Source: Gnetum montanum
Taxonomy: Eukaryota > Streptophyta > Gnetopsida > Gnetales > Gnetaceae
Length of the DNA: 32,726 nt
Direction: 5' to 3'
Assembly (NCBI GenBank): GCA_015680685.1
Contig: MNCI01017947.1
Span: 482,407 to 515,132 of the forward strand
In this document: piece by piece, positions 1 through 10,619 of the stretch
How the letters are laid out: each line of letters opens with the position of its first letter
Numbering within the stretch: position 1 is the first letter of the stretch
Position numbers and translations under genes: made by a program
The notes under the pieces: generated by a model
Told to the model about the DNA's origin: nothing
The model's input: only the letters and a program-made list of their open reading frames with translations
Databases searched by the model: none

Positions 1-285
1 ACTTATGACATAGCTCACACACACCATTTATTACCCTCAACATATTGTTCATGATATTCTTTCCCTTATTACTATCCCTCCGAATCAACGTTCCTATTAA
101 CCATCAAATAGCCCTTTTCTCCCATTTGAGGTCTTTATTGATAAACACACCATCATAATTTTTGTGGCTTCAGAACTAGTTGAATTACCCTAGAACCCTT
201 TAGTCGATATGTCCTTAGTTTACATCGTTTAATTTCAAAGAAATATTAAAAATTCGGTACATTCTCTAAGTGCCCTAACTTCAAT

Positions 286-302
286 AAAAATATATATATA
301 CA
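286..302 (+). promoter_or_regulatory. Internal TATA box upstream of ORF3 (copy 1)
   Basis: A TATATATATA run at 291-300 is followed by CATGACCCCC, close to the TATATATATGATCCC context at 7114 in the second copy. Both lie about 0.5 kb before the ORF3 start. The leader that follows (near 345-370) also matches the second copy (CCTAGGGGAGTTTTTTAAAT-like). The palindromic U3-like motifs seen upstream of this box in the other copies are weak here (CGATATG near 208). A promoter role is inferred from position and conservation only. Confidence 0.4.
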
Positions 303-477
303 TGACCCCCTTGTGCTAATCAACATTATTTGCAACTGTTCACGTAGGGGAATTTTTTCAAATTTCTCTCTATGAATTACGATTGCGCTTCCCTTACTTT
401 CATATCCATAACTTGCTCACTGGTACTCCAATTTTCATTTTGTTTGAACCTACTTGACCCCGAAGTGTTCAGCTTAG

Positions 478-492
478 TTGTGGGGGAGGGGC
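478..492 (+). other. Internal G-rich, polypurine-like tract (copy 1)
   Basis: TGTGGGGGAGGGG follows TTCAGCTTAGT. The same context precedes the G-run at 7298-7320 in the second copy, and it resembles the true 3' polypurine tract region (TTTAGTCATGGGGGTA before the LTR at 1571). It could be an internal second polypurine tract or a relic of a rearranged element end. Confidence 0.4.
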
Positions 493-553
493 ACATGCTG
501 AATAGTGCATAAATTTTTTGAAATTCATCATCACCCGAAGGACATATTTAAGG

Positions 554-795
554 GTAATTAGTTCTAAAATTAAGAATAAAATGTGTCAAAAATAATTTCA
601 TCCCCTTAGCTATACCAGAAAATTAAATTTGGAAACCACCTAAGTAAAGAGGACTTAATACTATAATCTTTCGGAGACATGTTCTTCCAATAATTAACAT
701 CACACGGAAATAAAGTAAATCTATTAAGGCAAGCAGTAAGGTATAACCTAACTTTGGTAATAGCCTTACTAACGATTGGTCCCATGTGATTGCAG
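554..795 (+). other. Candidate intron before ORF3 (copy 1)
   Basis: The donor context AAGG|GTAATT at 554 aligns with AAGG|GTAAGA at 7385 in the second copy. The acceptor ATTGCAG ends at 795, directly before ATGG of ORF3. A perfect plant/yeast-like branch motif, TTACTAAC, lies about 30 bases upstream of the acceptor. All three copies in the window show the same arrangement. Splicing is inferred; no transcript evidence is available here. Confidence 0.45.
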
Positions 796-1389
796 ATGGT
801 CCCGAAACGTGGACAACAGGAAGGTCTTTCTCAAGGTGCAATAAAAAGATCTCAGAGAGGTGGAAGACAAGATCCTACTGGACAACATGCAGAATAGGAG
901 GAACAATCATTCAGCATCCATCAAGAAGAACCTCCTACCAGACGGTCCGGGTAGGCTGAAGTAGGAGATACCCTCTCTGAAAGTGGTGCCGGTACTTAGG
1001 GAAAATGTACCAATTTTGGCACAATAAAGAAGAAAGCACCATGGTTGAAAATTGTGGTGTGACTATTGACTTCTCTGTTCAAGCCATTTTGAAGTATTAA
1101 ACCTTCTAAATATAGGGCCAAAGGTTGCTCAGAACCAGCTAGACACTTTCAGAACCGAGCAACTTAATAAACTGTTGACAGAGAATAAAAGGGTGGCGGA
1201 AGAAAAGAAAAGGCTAAATAGGATGCCTCTATGGAAAAAGTGCAAACTTACATGCACACCAAGGTACTCAAGGCCTGATAACAGGAGAAACTCCAAGTCA
1301 TACTTCAACACCATCATATCCTAAGACTTGGAACGCAAGAAAAGGGAAAGACACCTATGGAGGAGCCACCGCCACCAGGAACTACATGA
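796..1389 (+). pseudogene. ORF3 remnant, internally deleted (copy 1)
   Basis: The start ATGGTCCCGAAACG follows a CAG acceptor, and the stop TGA ends a conserved tail reading MEEPPPPGTT. The second copy ends in the closely similar MEEPLPLGTT. At 993-1034 the frame reads YLGKMYQFWHNKEE, matching YLGKTYQIWHNKEE in the second copy. Near 1150-1215 a charged helical stretch (EQLNKLLTENKRVAEEKKRL) aligns with the coiled-coil part of ORF3. The remnant is about 0.6 kb against about 2.7-2.9 kb in the other copies, so most of the gene is deleted. Frames shift and several stops interrupt it. Function is unknown. Confidence 0.6.
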
Positions 1390-1560
1390 GTTACACCATT
1401 CTATAATCATAGGATTTTTTTTTGTGTTGTGTCTCAATTTTTTTCTGACTCCACACTATGGCATGAATCCATTCTAGTCAGTCAATAATCCCATACCTAT
1501 CCACTGTGTAATCAATGACACTTGTTCTCACTTTAACTCGAGGATGAGTTTTCATTTAGT

Positions 1561-1570
1561 CATGGGGGTA
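1561..1570 (+). other. 3' polypurine tract (copy 1)
   Basis: CATGGGGGTA immediately precedes the TGATGAG start of the LTR. This is the position where plus-strand priming occurs in LTR elements. The equivalent tract before the LTR at 10620 reads CATGAGGGTA. Confidence 0.7.
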
Positions 1571-2532
1571 TGATGAGTCATGAATTTGCTAGCTATGATA
1601 TCGTAGCCATGATATCACAGCCCTATTGTATCAGTAGCCACAATATCACAGCGGCCGTGATATCGCAGCCGCGATATCATGTCTTCCCTGCAATATCACA
1701 TACGTGATATCGGAGTGCGCTGCAATTTCTATAAATAAGAGGTAGCTTTCCTAGTTTTAGGTATTAGGAGTTAGGAGTAGTAAAGCTCTGGTATTTTGAC
1801 CACTCCAGAGATAGATTATTTTTCCCGTGTCTGCCTGCAGTGTGATGAATGTAATTGTACGGTGTCTTTATTGGAGTGTGACGTACTTGGACACGCACAT
1901 GATCGGCAATAAAGATTGAGATTACTTCATCATTGAAGCATTCAATTTGTTATTTATTTGTTTATTTATTTAATGTTATTTACTATTTTCTCTCTCTCAC
2001 CCTTAAACTCCTAGAATGTGATGTGAGTACGACTTGATTACGAGCATCTAAGGATGTGTACGGTTAGTCAAGGAATCGGTTACTCATCACAACATGGAAT
2101 GAGTACGACTTGATTTCAAGAATTTAAGTGTGACTACTTGGTAGCCCAATGGCATACCTAGGATCTGTGCTTGGTAATCCCAGTGGTAGTCATGCATGAG
2201 GTCCAAGATGTGTACGGTTGATCAAGGAATCGATTGCTCATCCCACTTAGGCTAGATTAGATTCTCTTACCCTTTTCCTCCTAGCTTAGCTTTGTTAATA
2301 TTCTTTTCCATTGCCTTCAGGAGTAGCATAGATTAGGAACATATCATACACCTCATCTGGACTAAACCATACATGAAAAATATAACACTAGTCTAGGTGG
2401 GAAGATAGCGAACTGCGACCTAAGGATAACTATCTAGGTGCCACAACTAGTCCTTCTGCGGAGTTTGACCAGATTGCGCGTGTGATGCTCGTATTCATAT
2501 GGTTGAGTGTAGGGGTACCTCGCCACTCATCA
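1571..2532 (+). repeat. 3' LTR of copy 1 (GATATC-rich subfamily)
   Basis: The LTR is bounded by TGATGAGT and ACTCATCA, which are 8-bp terminal inverted repeats. U3 carries five exact GATATC sites between 1597 and 1711. A TATAAATA box lies at 1730-1737 and an AATAAA signal at 1908-1913. U5 has the family-typical GCTTGGTAATCCCAGTGGTAG element. At 962 bp it is longer than its relatives because part of U5 is duplicated: the segment around GATGTGTACGGTT occurs near 2053 and again near 2209. It is most similar in U3 and leader to the solo LTR at 12849. Confidence 0.9.
1597..1711 (+). promoter_or_regulatory. U3 array of GATATC palindromes
   Basis: Exact GATATC occurs at 1597, 1611, 1659, 1673 and 1706, with near copies (CAATATCACA) between them, ending about 20 bases before the TATA box. 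Flanks are often symmetrical, as in CCGCGATATC. The position suggests clustered binding sites for a dimeric host factor; this is inference. Confidence 0.5.
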
Positions 2533-2743
2533 AATGGTTTTTGTAACTTGATAGTGTCTATTTGCAAATGTTATAGACATCTCTCTTTAAGAGAAACATG
2601 TCTCTCTTGAAAGAAAGATTAAAGTCTTTGTTTGCTCAATTTTGAAAATATTTTTAATGTATTTATCATATATAACACCTACTGGCATACCTTCATGAAA
2701 AATAGACACAATCTTCTCCTTCATCTTATTTGATATATGTAGG
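2533..2743. other. Spacer between two elements
   Basis: About 210 bp of AT-rich DNA between the end of the first LTR and the start of the second. It contains a CATCTCTCTTTAAGAG-type partial inverted repeat. I see no gene and no link to either element. Confidence 0.5.
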
Positions 2744-3583
2744 TGATGAGTCATGATTGTGTCAGACCCAATATTAGATACTTGATATCAAGGCTCCAAT
2801 AATAGATATGCAATATCGGGTCCCAAGAAACAATGTCAGATATTCGATATCATCTCCTCCTTGCTAGCCTATAAATACAACACTTGGATGCGTGGTTGGG
2901 ACATAGTTTTGTTAGATTTTAGATAGTTTGCCCAAAGTATGATGTTTGTGATTATACGACATTCTTATTTGAGTGTGACATACTTGGACATATTACATGA
3001 CTAGAAATAAAGATCGAGATTACTCCCATCATTATAGCATCCACTTATATTTATTGTTGCTTTAATTATTTAATTATTTACTATTTTCTTTAGTTAATGT
3101 TTACATTTATTGCTATTTACTATTCTTGTCATTAAGCAGAATGAGTATGACTAGTCGTGAGTATTTAAGTGTAATTACTTGGAAACCTAGCAGTGTATTA
3201 TTTGGCAAGCCCAATGACTTATGCTTGGCAACCCCAGTGGTAGTTATGTGAAGTCCAAGACATGTGCGGATGGTTAAGAATAGATACTCATTACACATAG
3301 GCTAGTTTAGACTTTACTTTCCACTATTTATTAACTTAATTAATTTACCTCTTATTATCATTAGGAGTAGCATAGGATTTGATAACATCATCATATGCCT
3401 CACCTTGGACTAAATCATATGTGACAACTAAGTTAGTACTAGTTCAAGTGAGAAGAAAACAAATTGTGATCAAGGCATGATAATTTAGATGCACAACTAG
3501 TCCCATCCATGGAATTTGACTGGATCATGCATGAATGCTTGTGATTTGTATGGTTGGGAATAGGGGTATCTCATTGCTCATCA
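2744..3583 (+). repeat. 5' LTR of copy 2
   Basis: It starts TGATGAGT and ends GCTCATCA, followed one base later by a primer-binding site, so it is the 5' LTR. U3 has GATATC/GATATT-type motifs, including TTCGATATCA just before TATAAATA at 2870-2877. AATAAA is at 3006-3011. Compared with the 3' LTR at 10620 it lacks about 45 bp near 2930 in the leader. Confidence 0.9.
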
Positions 3584-3584
3584 T

Positions 3585-3602
3585 TGGTGCCGTTGCCAAG
3601 GA
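3585..3602 (+). other. Primer-binding site for tRNA-Asp
   Basis: TGGTGCCGTTGCCAAGGA matches 15 of 18 bases of TGGCGCCGTTGCCGGGGA, the complement of the plant tRNA-Asp 3' end and the usual site in Athila-like elements. All three differences are transitions (C to T, G to A), consistent with methylation decay. It begins one base after the LTR end. Confidence 0.8.
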
Positions 3603-3707
3603 TGGTGCTATTATTTAGATTAGTTATATTATACACAATCAATGTAAATGTGTTAATGATATATCTTTTAGAAAATATTAAATCACACACATCATAAACC
3701 AACAATA

Positions 3708-5602
3708 ATGTCTCTTTCACAAGGAAGTGATAATGCACTATCTAACAAAAACATTCATTGGAGAACTAATGAGATATATGGTGAAGAAAATTTGAGTAAC
3801 CAACTTCATGTAGGGGTTTCATATGTTCATGATCATCGTAACGACACTCAAAGACTACATTCACCTAACGCAGACAATCCTAGGAAGGATGAAGTAAGTC
3901 CTGGATAAGGGAAGGCCTCAAGGCCTAAGACCTTCTCAAAATTAAGAAATGATAAATCAAGGGACCCTAGGGAACACCATAGAAGCCATGGAAATCCTTT
4001 GAGTTCCTCATCTTCCTCTCCCCCTTCAATGTCTAACTTTGAGAAAGATGAACGTAGGTATGGGGATAAACTCCACTAAAGGATTTGAACAAAAATAGAA
4101 ATCGAACCCATAGGAAAAGTCAAAGACATCAACATGAACATAGAAAACATCATCACAATCAAATGAATAGAAATAGAAATTTCCTTCATAACTTATTTGA
4201 TGATGATGAATCCTTGTTGGCTACTAAGAGCCTAATGAAGATCATAGAGGTAGTTAAGATATCTCATAGGCATCACAAAGAGAGTCACCTACCTAGGCTT
4301 GATATGAATAATATTCCTAAATTTGTAGGAGGCTATGATTTGGATCCACAACATCATTTACAAGCCTTGCATGATGCCTAGGATTTCTACAACATTGAAA
4401 ATGGATGGAAAAAGCTTAAGCTCTTTCTTAGGATACTAATTGATAGAGTCGAAGAGTGGTATAGATTGTTGAAACCAAATCAATTTGATGATGGTCGACA
4501 ATGCTGGAACTCTTTAACAAGAGATACCAAACCTATGCAAGGGTGTCCAACCTAAGGAGACAGATCAAAGGATGGAAGTAAGAACAACATGAACCCTTGG
4601 ACATGGCATTAGATAGATATTATTCTCTACTGAATAGATACCTAGGCCATGGTTTCTCTAAGGAAAGGTAACTTTTCCACATCATAGATGGGCTTCGTAA
4701 TGAAATAAGGAAGACCCTTGGGATGTATTCCCCAGGTCAATTATATGAGCTATGAACCCATTAGATCCAAGAGCTAATTGAGCATGTGGCAAAAGAAGGA
4801 GGAGTAATGTGCAAATGGGAGAGTGTTGAGAAAAATCACTAGGATCCACCTCTCCAAAAGAAGGAGGTCCATATCTATGGTAAGGAGAAAGAGGTTGCTC
4901 TTGATAAGGTGATCCCACAATATACCTTGCCTATCAACTAAAGTAGTATGGATATTATGTTCAACACCCTATTTCTCTAACTAGTTCTACATCCTTTACT
5001 TCAAATAACCACTATTACTCTCCCAAGTACCATCAACCCATGACATCTCCTGAAGGATCACCACCTCATGCCTCTTACCATCATCCCATCCTTGATATCC
5101 TCATACTCCACCTCGTGATATGCCACTACTAGCAACATAGGAAGGTTTAGCACCACCACATCAACAAACAAATGTCACTTGTATTGCAAATGTGCATAGA
5201 TAGGCTAATAATAGTAGGTTTCCACTGCAAACTTGTAAACATCCTTTCTTTAGGATAGGTCCTAGGTGAATGAATAACACTCATGAACCTACCACATCAA
5301 CAAAACTAGCACAATGCCAATCTAGTGTAATTCCTTCCTTCCAACAACCAATGTCCTTTGATCCTACACAAGGGCCACCATCCATTATTACTCCAACACC
5401 CAACCAATGCAATGAATCTAACAATGTGAGGAGACAAATGAATCCATGCGTACCATATCATAATCAAGGGTGCATTCATGGGCCAAACATCCCAAACATT
5501 AATACAACTCATTCTCTGATCCATCATACATTTAATAACCAAGTGTGTGAACAAAAATTTGTTTACATATCTACGACTACACCAAGAGACACCCAGTGGT
5601 GA
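3708..5602 (+). pseudogene. gag remnant (copy 2)
   Basis: Capsid-type gag gene reading in interrupted segments. It opens with MSLSQGSDNALSNKNIHW at 3708. A His/Asn/Arg-rich stretch lies near 4085-4190. The conserved block SLMKIIEVVKISHRHH...LDMNNIPKFVGGYDLDPQHHLQALHDA follows at about 4230-4380. An ILIDRVEEWY segment near 4430 resembles the capsid core of plant gag. The tail (5270-5602) is rich in Pro, Gln, Asn and Thr. The same blocks occur in the gag of the element at 17943 (MNNIPRFEG), confirming homology. Stops at several places make it non-functional. No zinc knuckle is evident. Confidence 0.75.
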
Positions 5603-7040
5603 GGAAATGAAAGGTTACCAATGTTTTATACATGCATGGATTCTACCTATTTGCTTATTAATTATTACCATGGCCAAATGTTTAGTGCTGGGGAAAACCC
5701 TCCATTCTAACCTTTAGAATTAATAGGTGTTTTTCATCTTTTAGTTTTATAATTTTTTATCATTTTCTTATTTCTTGATATAAATTTTCCTATCCTTTTC
5801 AATGTTTTCTATCTTTTGTTTTCATTTCCTTTGTTAGTAATCTCTCTTGTGAATAAAACAATCATGTAGCCCATTGAGGTAAGGATTACTCTATGTTGCT
5901 GAGTCACGAGGAACTGATTATTTGGACAGTGAGATCACGTCATTCATCTAATCATTCCATTAATAAGAGGTTCTGGACCTAGCCATAATGATATTCTTTT
6001 TCATCATCTAATCTAAAAATAAATTCATAATCATTATGCTTGGGTAGAAGAGTGTAGAACCAAGGAAGAATGTGAAGGGTGTGACATCAAGGGGATTTGT
6101 GGATTCTCTTTGATCACTTCTATATGTTTTATCATGTTGTTTCAATTGTAATTATATCCTTGTAGATCTAATAAAAAATGAAGGTAAGAGTTACATAAAA
6201 TGGCACTGAATAAATTTTTGTGGGTTCCAATGAAAAGACATGTACCCATGCCTAAAGGTTGACAACTTCTCAGATCCATCAAGAAAAAACAACGTGCCAT
6301 AAATAAGCTCCTCCCTTGGACAACACACCAAGTGATATTACTCCTTGCAACTATGATCGTCTTATGGTTGTCAAACGAAGTGATGAAATGATGTGATGTC
6401 ACTGAAATGTGGTTTGAACTTGGTTTGAATCTTGGAAAGAAGGACTAATGATTACTTGATCATTAATAACACACAAGGATTCATTATGCCTTTGGTAAGA
6501 CATCTCATGTCCCAATTTCTGCAATCCTTTCTACAATCCATCTCATCTTGCTGCTTGTATGATCCTAACTAGTGGTTTTGTGTAACATAAAGTTATTATC
6601 TCAAATTGGTGGTTTTTACATCTATGCTTTGTTGCACAAGTATGCTTTGCGTTCAACCCCTTTAGTGCCTATGAACATTTTTAGGTGTGGTTATACAAGG
6701 GCACCATAGGTTGGAGCCTACTTTGGGGAGAACCCACTTGTGTAACTTTTGTAACTTGTACTTGTTTGACACAACAACATCATTCTTAACCTTCCAAGAA
6801 CTTCTCTGTTAAATTTCATGCTTTTCCTTATAATGTAACTAATCCATTCCAAAACATCTATTTAACACCCCTTTTCTTATATTTTCAAAAGATATTAACA
6901 TCAATGAATCCATCTTTTAACACTTCTAGTACCTAAAACTAACTTCCTACTTACCCCAAAGCTATGGACCTAACCTCAAACCTTCCAACCAATCCTAGAG
7001 CTTCATTTCTCATACTCAGTATGCTCATAAGATGCAAATC
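5603..7040 (+). other. Non-coding spacer where pol is missing (copy 2)
   Basis: No protein domain is visible. The first part is T-rich (5730-5850), like the T-rich DNA after integrase in the element at 17943. Later short blocks are shared with that element: GGGTGTGACATCAAGGGGA near 6078 against 25668, and CCCATGCCTAAAGGT near 6246 against 25916. So this is the post-integrase spacer joined directly to gag, and the pol deletion junction should lie around 5600-5700. Confidence 0.6.
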
Positions 7041-7044
7041 CATG

Positions 7045-7125
7045 GACCCCAATATCGACTACCTAGTATCGGGTCAGATGCAATGTCAAATACCCGATAT
7101 TGGATAAAAAAACTATATATATGAT
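7045..7125 (+). promoter_or_regulatory. Internal U3-like promoter upstream of ORF3 (copy 2)
   Basis: The stretch contains AATATCGAC, CTAGTATCGGGTC, CAATGTCAAATACCCGATAT and a TATATATA box at 7114-7121. It resembles the U3 of this copy's own 5' LTR, where ATATCGGGTCCC and CAATGTCAGATATTCGATAT lead to a TATAAATA box. The similarity of both motif and order suggests a second promoter for the 3' gene. Activity is inferred. Confidence 0.55.
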
Positions 7126-7297
7126 CCCAGTAGTGTCCAAAAATCCATTCTCTTCATTTTCACCTAGGGGAGTTTTTTAAATTTTCTATTGCAACTTAGA
7201 GCTCTGTGCAACCAACTTCTACTTGTGATATTTGGCTCTCTACCACTCTGATTCCTATGCCATTTAAACTTGTTTAAACTTGGAGTGTTCAAGTTAG

Positions 7298-7320
7298 TCA
7301 TGGGGGAGGGAGGGGGGAGG
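7298..7320 (+). other. Internal polypurine tract, possible G-quadruplex (copy 2)
   Basis: CATGGGGGAGGGAGGGGGGAGG begins at 7299 on the plus strand and continues to 7320. The preceding AAACTTGGAGTGTTCAAGTTAGT resembles the lead-in to the 3' polypurine tract (AACTTGAGGACAAGTTTTC...). It may serve as a central polypurine tract, or be a relic of a former element end. The G-runs could form a quadruplex. Confidence 0.45.
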
Positions 7321-7384
7321 TGCTTGCATGGGCAACTTGCATCAATTTTCTAAAATTTTTTATCACCTGGAAGATATTATAAGG

Positions 7385-7690
7385 GTAAGAGTGTTAAAAA
7401 AATTTAAACATTATAATGAAAAATCAATTGTATTAATACTAGAAACCTTAATTTCTCCACCCAAGGAACCATAACAATCATAATGAGCCATATATAAGGA
7501 AAAAGGAATTAACTACGAAAGGTCATAAAAGAAGATAGACATTTTTTTTTGGCATTTTTCTAAAATTTTTTCTAACTCTGTAATCATACAAACATAAGAA
7601 CATAATGAAACTAAGACAATGAGTAAGATATAAACCTATTAAGGATGAATAACACAACCTTAGTAGCACCTAATCTTTGATTGATTACAG
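7385..7690 (+). other. Candidate intron before ORF3 (copy 2)
   Basis: Donor AAGG|GTAAGA at 7385; acceptor GATTACAG ends at 7690, directly before the ORF3 start region. A CCTAAT branch-like motif lies about 20-25 bases upstream. Length 306 bp. The donor and acceptor positions match the other two copies. Splicing is inferred. Confidence 0.5.
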
Positions 7691-10431
7691 ATATTTCCAA
7701 AAAGAGAAGTACAAGGAGGACCTTCATAGGGATTAGCCAAATGCCCAAGGGGTGGTAGGGGCTAGCAAGGTGAGCATGCAAAGAACAAGGATTAGGAGGC
7801 TTGGCTCAATCCTTTAGCATCCACCAAGAGGCTCTTGTTACTAGGTAGTTGGTCTAAGGAGAGGCCATAGAACCCCAATTTCCCATGTAGGGACAATGCC
7901 TCATGTTGTCCACAAGATGCCTTGAGGCCATTCAAGAAAAATCCATGTTGACCATGGTCATCATGGAGATGAACTTCAGTCTATTCATGGAATTTGCTCA
8001 TAAATTAGTTCGAACACAACTCTAGGCATCACCCTTGTGGCCTATTCTTTCTAATAGTGGCGAATGGTACCTTGGAAAAACCTACCAAATTTGGCACAAC
8101 AAGGAAGAAGGTACCACTATCAACATTTGCAGAGTCAATGGTTTGTTCTTAGTCAAAACAATCGTTGAAGCTCTTAATCTACCAAATGAGGAGGCTAAGC
8201 TAGCCCATCTATCTATGAGATCTAACCCTAACACTAGAAAGCTATGGTTGAGGTAGGCATATGGCAAGGATATCAAAACATATAATGAATTAACTCTCTA
8301 AAAGAGGACCTATTTCAAGATAGGCACATATCATCTCTTTCCTACCAAAGGGCTTAATCGAATTTCAACATATGTAGCCAAGGGAAGTGCCATACTAATG
8401 GGCAAATATATGGACAACCTTCCTCAATTATATTGCATAGAAATTTAAAGGTAGTTTGAAGAAAAGAAGGCAAGGAAGCCCAAACTTCCATTCCCCTACC
8501 TAATTTGGAAGTTGTGCAAGCATGTTGGAATCCTAAGGTACATAAATGACATCCCCAGGAAGGCTCAAAATGCTTCCTTCATTGAATTTCTTAAATTGGT
8601 AGCACCAAGGAAAGACCTTGGTGAGGAACAAGAACCAGAGAAGGAAGTGAGTGAAAAAGAAGAAGAAGTAGAACAGGAGTCTAAACAACATAATGAGTCA
8701 CAAGTTTCACCATTGTCACAAGATTACAGGCTGGCAATGAGCCACTTGCAAAAAATTGCTGAAACACTACACTATGGGAGTAGGGAGGAATCAAGCCTCT
8801 TTAGAGTTATCAACAACACTATGCAGTACACTGTTTTGGTAGATCCAATGAGGGGACAAATCTCACTATAATCAGGAGGAGAATCCCAGTGGTCATGTCA
8901 AATCTCTAGTAACATTGCATCCTTTCAAGTGATGCTTGAGATAGGGGAAGGTCCCACGGTAGTATTCATGTAGCATCAAGACGTAGCAAGCATAGAAAAG
9001 GTGATAACATATAATATTAAAGAGTCTTTCAATGTGCTTGTTGTGCCTTCAGTTGATTTGACTAGGAGCAGAGATGCGCAGATGCTTGCTGGGCCTTTAA
9101 TGAATCCTATGGACCATGAGGATTTGTTTGATTGATTACTACAAATGGGACAAGTAATGACTACTCTGTTCAACATTCCTAGTGATGTCACTACAACATA
9201 ATCAAATCTCATCACCACCAAAGGAAATTTGGTCATGGTTTAGGTTAGAGCAAAAAACATGGAAGTTGAAGTGCAACGTTTACAACAAGAGTTGGCAGCC
9301 TTGAGAGTTGAAAGACGGGACCTTGCCCAATTTGTTATACTAGATTAGTTGGATCCATTTAGAAGAGAGTAACTAAAAAAGTTAATCGAAGAGAACAAAG
9401 ATACCAAGTAAGAAAATGAGAAGGTAGTCTAGAATAACTCTGCTATTGATGCACAATCCCATGCCTACAAGAAGTCATTGATTTCCACTCAGGAGGAAAA
9501 TAAATAACTTGTTGTAGAGAACTCTAGGTTGACCACCATTGAAAAATATAAGAATGTTCTTGAAGAAAGTATCCATTAGTTGAGAGAATAATTGATGAGG
9601 GTCAACTAGGATATCAATAGATTAACCAAGGAAAACAAAATCCTCTTAATGGAGGAGGTCCATGCCATTTGATAGAAGTTTGCAATCGAAATAAGCGCAT
9701 GGCATAATGAGGACAAAAAGTATGAGAAGTTGAAAGAACACTTCTAGGACTAGGTGGGCATGTACAAGCATATAAACAAAAAAGAAATCCAAATGGCCAA
9801 AGCTTGCATTATGTCCATGTCTACACAAAATCCTGATTGGTAGCCAATTCTAGATAGTTATGCATTGGCCCATCAGGCAGACGTGGGAAATAAAGACTTG
9901 TAGATCAAGGATTTGAAAGAATACATGGTGTTGGCTAACCTCTAATATGCTAACCTTGTTATGTTAATAGTAGGTTGGCCTAGAAGTGAGTTGGAGAAAT
10001 AGGTAGCAACCACCTATGCATTATATGAGAAAGAGTTTGTAGATGGAAAAGCTACTTTGTAGAAACTCCACGTAGCATACTCAGAACTTGATGTGGTGAA
10101 AGCTCGCTACCATGGACAGAAGGATGTTGCGTTAGACTTGGCTAGGTGATTAATAGATCATCATGAGTTGAAAGAAAAGGATAAGGCCTTTGAAGAGGAA
10201 TGAAAATAGTATGTGACCTAGCACATGAAGGTCAACAAAATGTTTCCACAACTGCCATGCCCTTGGGATGTAGTAGTACTAGCACACATCAGTTTAGCAA
10301 CATGGATAGTATAGGATCCAATGATGGAAGAAGAGAAGTTGTAGGCACTCCTTAACTATTACAAATTTTAGAAGCTTGGTGACAAAGGGAAGTGATCAAT
10401 GGAGGAGCCACTGCCTCTAGGCACTACATGA
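7691..10431 (+). pseudogene. ORF3: long coiled-coil protein remnant (copy 2)
   Basis: The start codon position reads ATA instead of ATG (ATATTTCCAAAAAGAG against ATGGTCCCGAAACG in copy 1). A clear frame runs to TGA at 10429-10431, after MEEPLPLGTT. The N-terminal third looks globular: GEWYLGKTYQIWHNKEEGTT near 8059-8118, then FPYLIWKLCKHVGILRYIND near 8490-8550. It is faintly like the domain annotated as a plant transposon protein in other gypsy polyproteins. An acidic EKEVSEKEEEVEQESK linker follows near 8640. From about 9240 to the end it is a heptad-like charged region, with MEEVHA near 9650 and FPQLPCPWDVVVLAHI near 10242-10290 conserved in the third copy. By my reading there are about 28 stops in the C-terminal 1.3 kb, about 17 of them TAG. 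Function unknown. Confidence 0.65.
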
Positions 10432-10609
10432 GCATCCTTGATTTTGTGTCTTGTAATATTGTGTCCAAATTTTTGTAAAACACCACTGCAGCATGTAATA
10501 ATTCATTTGTTTGTTTGTTTGAGTTAGTCAATAAGTCCATACCTTCCCAACATTTTGTGAAGAACTTGTTTCTCATTGTTTTTAACTTGAGGACAAGTTT
10601 TCATTCAAT

Positions 10610-10619
10610 CATGAGGGTA
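10610..10619 (+). other. 3' polypurine tract (copy 2)
   Basis: CATGAGGGTA directly precedes the 3' LTR and follows GAGGACAAGTTTTCATTCAAT, the same lead-in as in copy 1. Confidence 0.65.

Larger units (their letters stand above)
1..1570 (+). mobile_element. 3' internal part of a Ty3/gypsy element (copy 1)
   Basis: This is the internal DNA just upstream of the LTR at 1571. Its order matches the two more complete copies further right: an internal TATA box near 291, a G-rich tract near 481, a candidate intron, an ORF3 remnant and a polypurine tract. The gag and pol part, if it existed, lies left of the window. Positions 1-285 hold no recognisable gene; by position they correspond to the spacer that separates gag/pol from ORF3 in the other copies. 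Confidence 0.75.

Noticed and set aside
1597-1711. CRISPR-like short regular repeats
   Set aside because: Repeat spacing is irregular, units are 6-10 bp palindromes, and the setting is a plant LTR U3.
4682-4918. Minus-strand open frame of 78 codons
   Set aside because: It is antisense to the gag remnant of copy 2 and has no motif.
9240-10431. TAG as a recoded or readthrough codon in ORF3
   Set aside because: Another copy has CAA where this one has a stop, TAA and TGA also occur, and pol of the same family is decayed the same way. Mutational decay is simpler.
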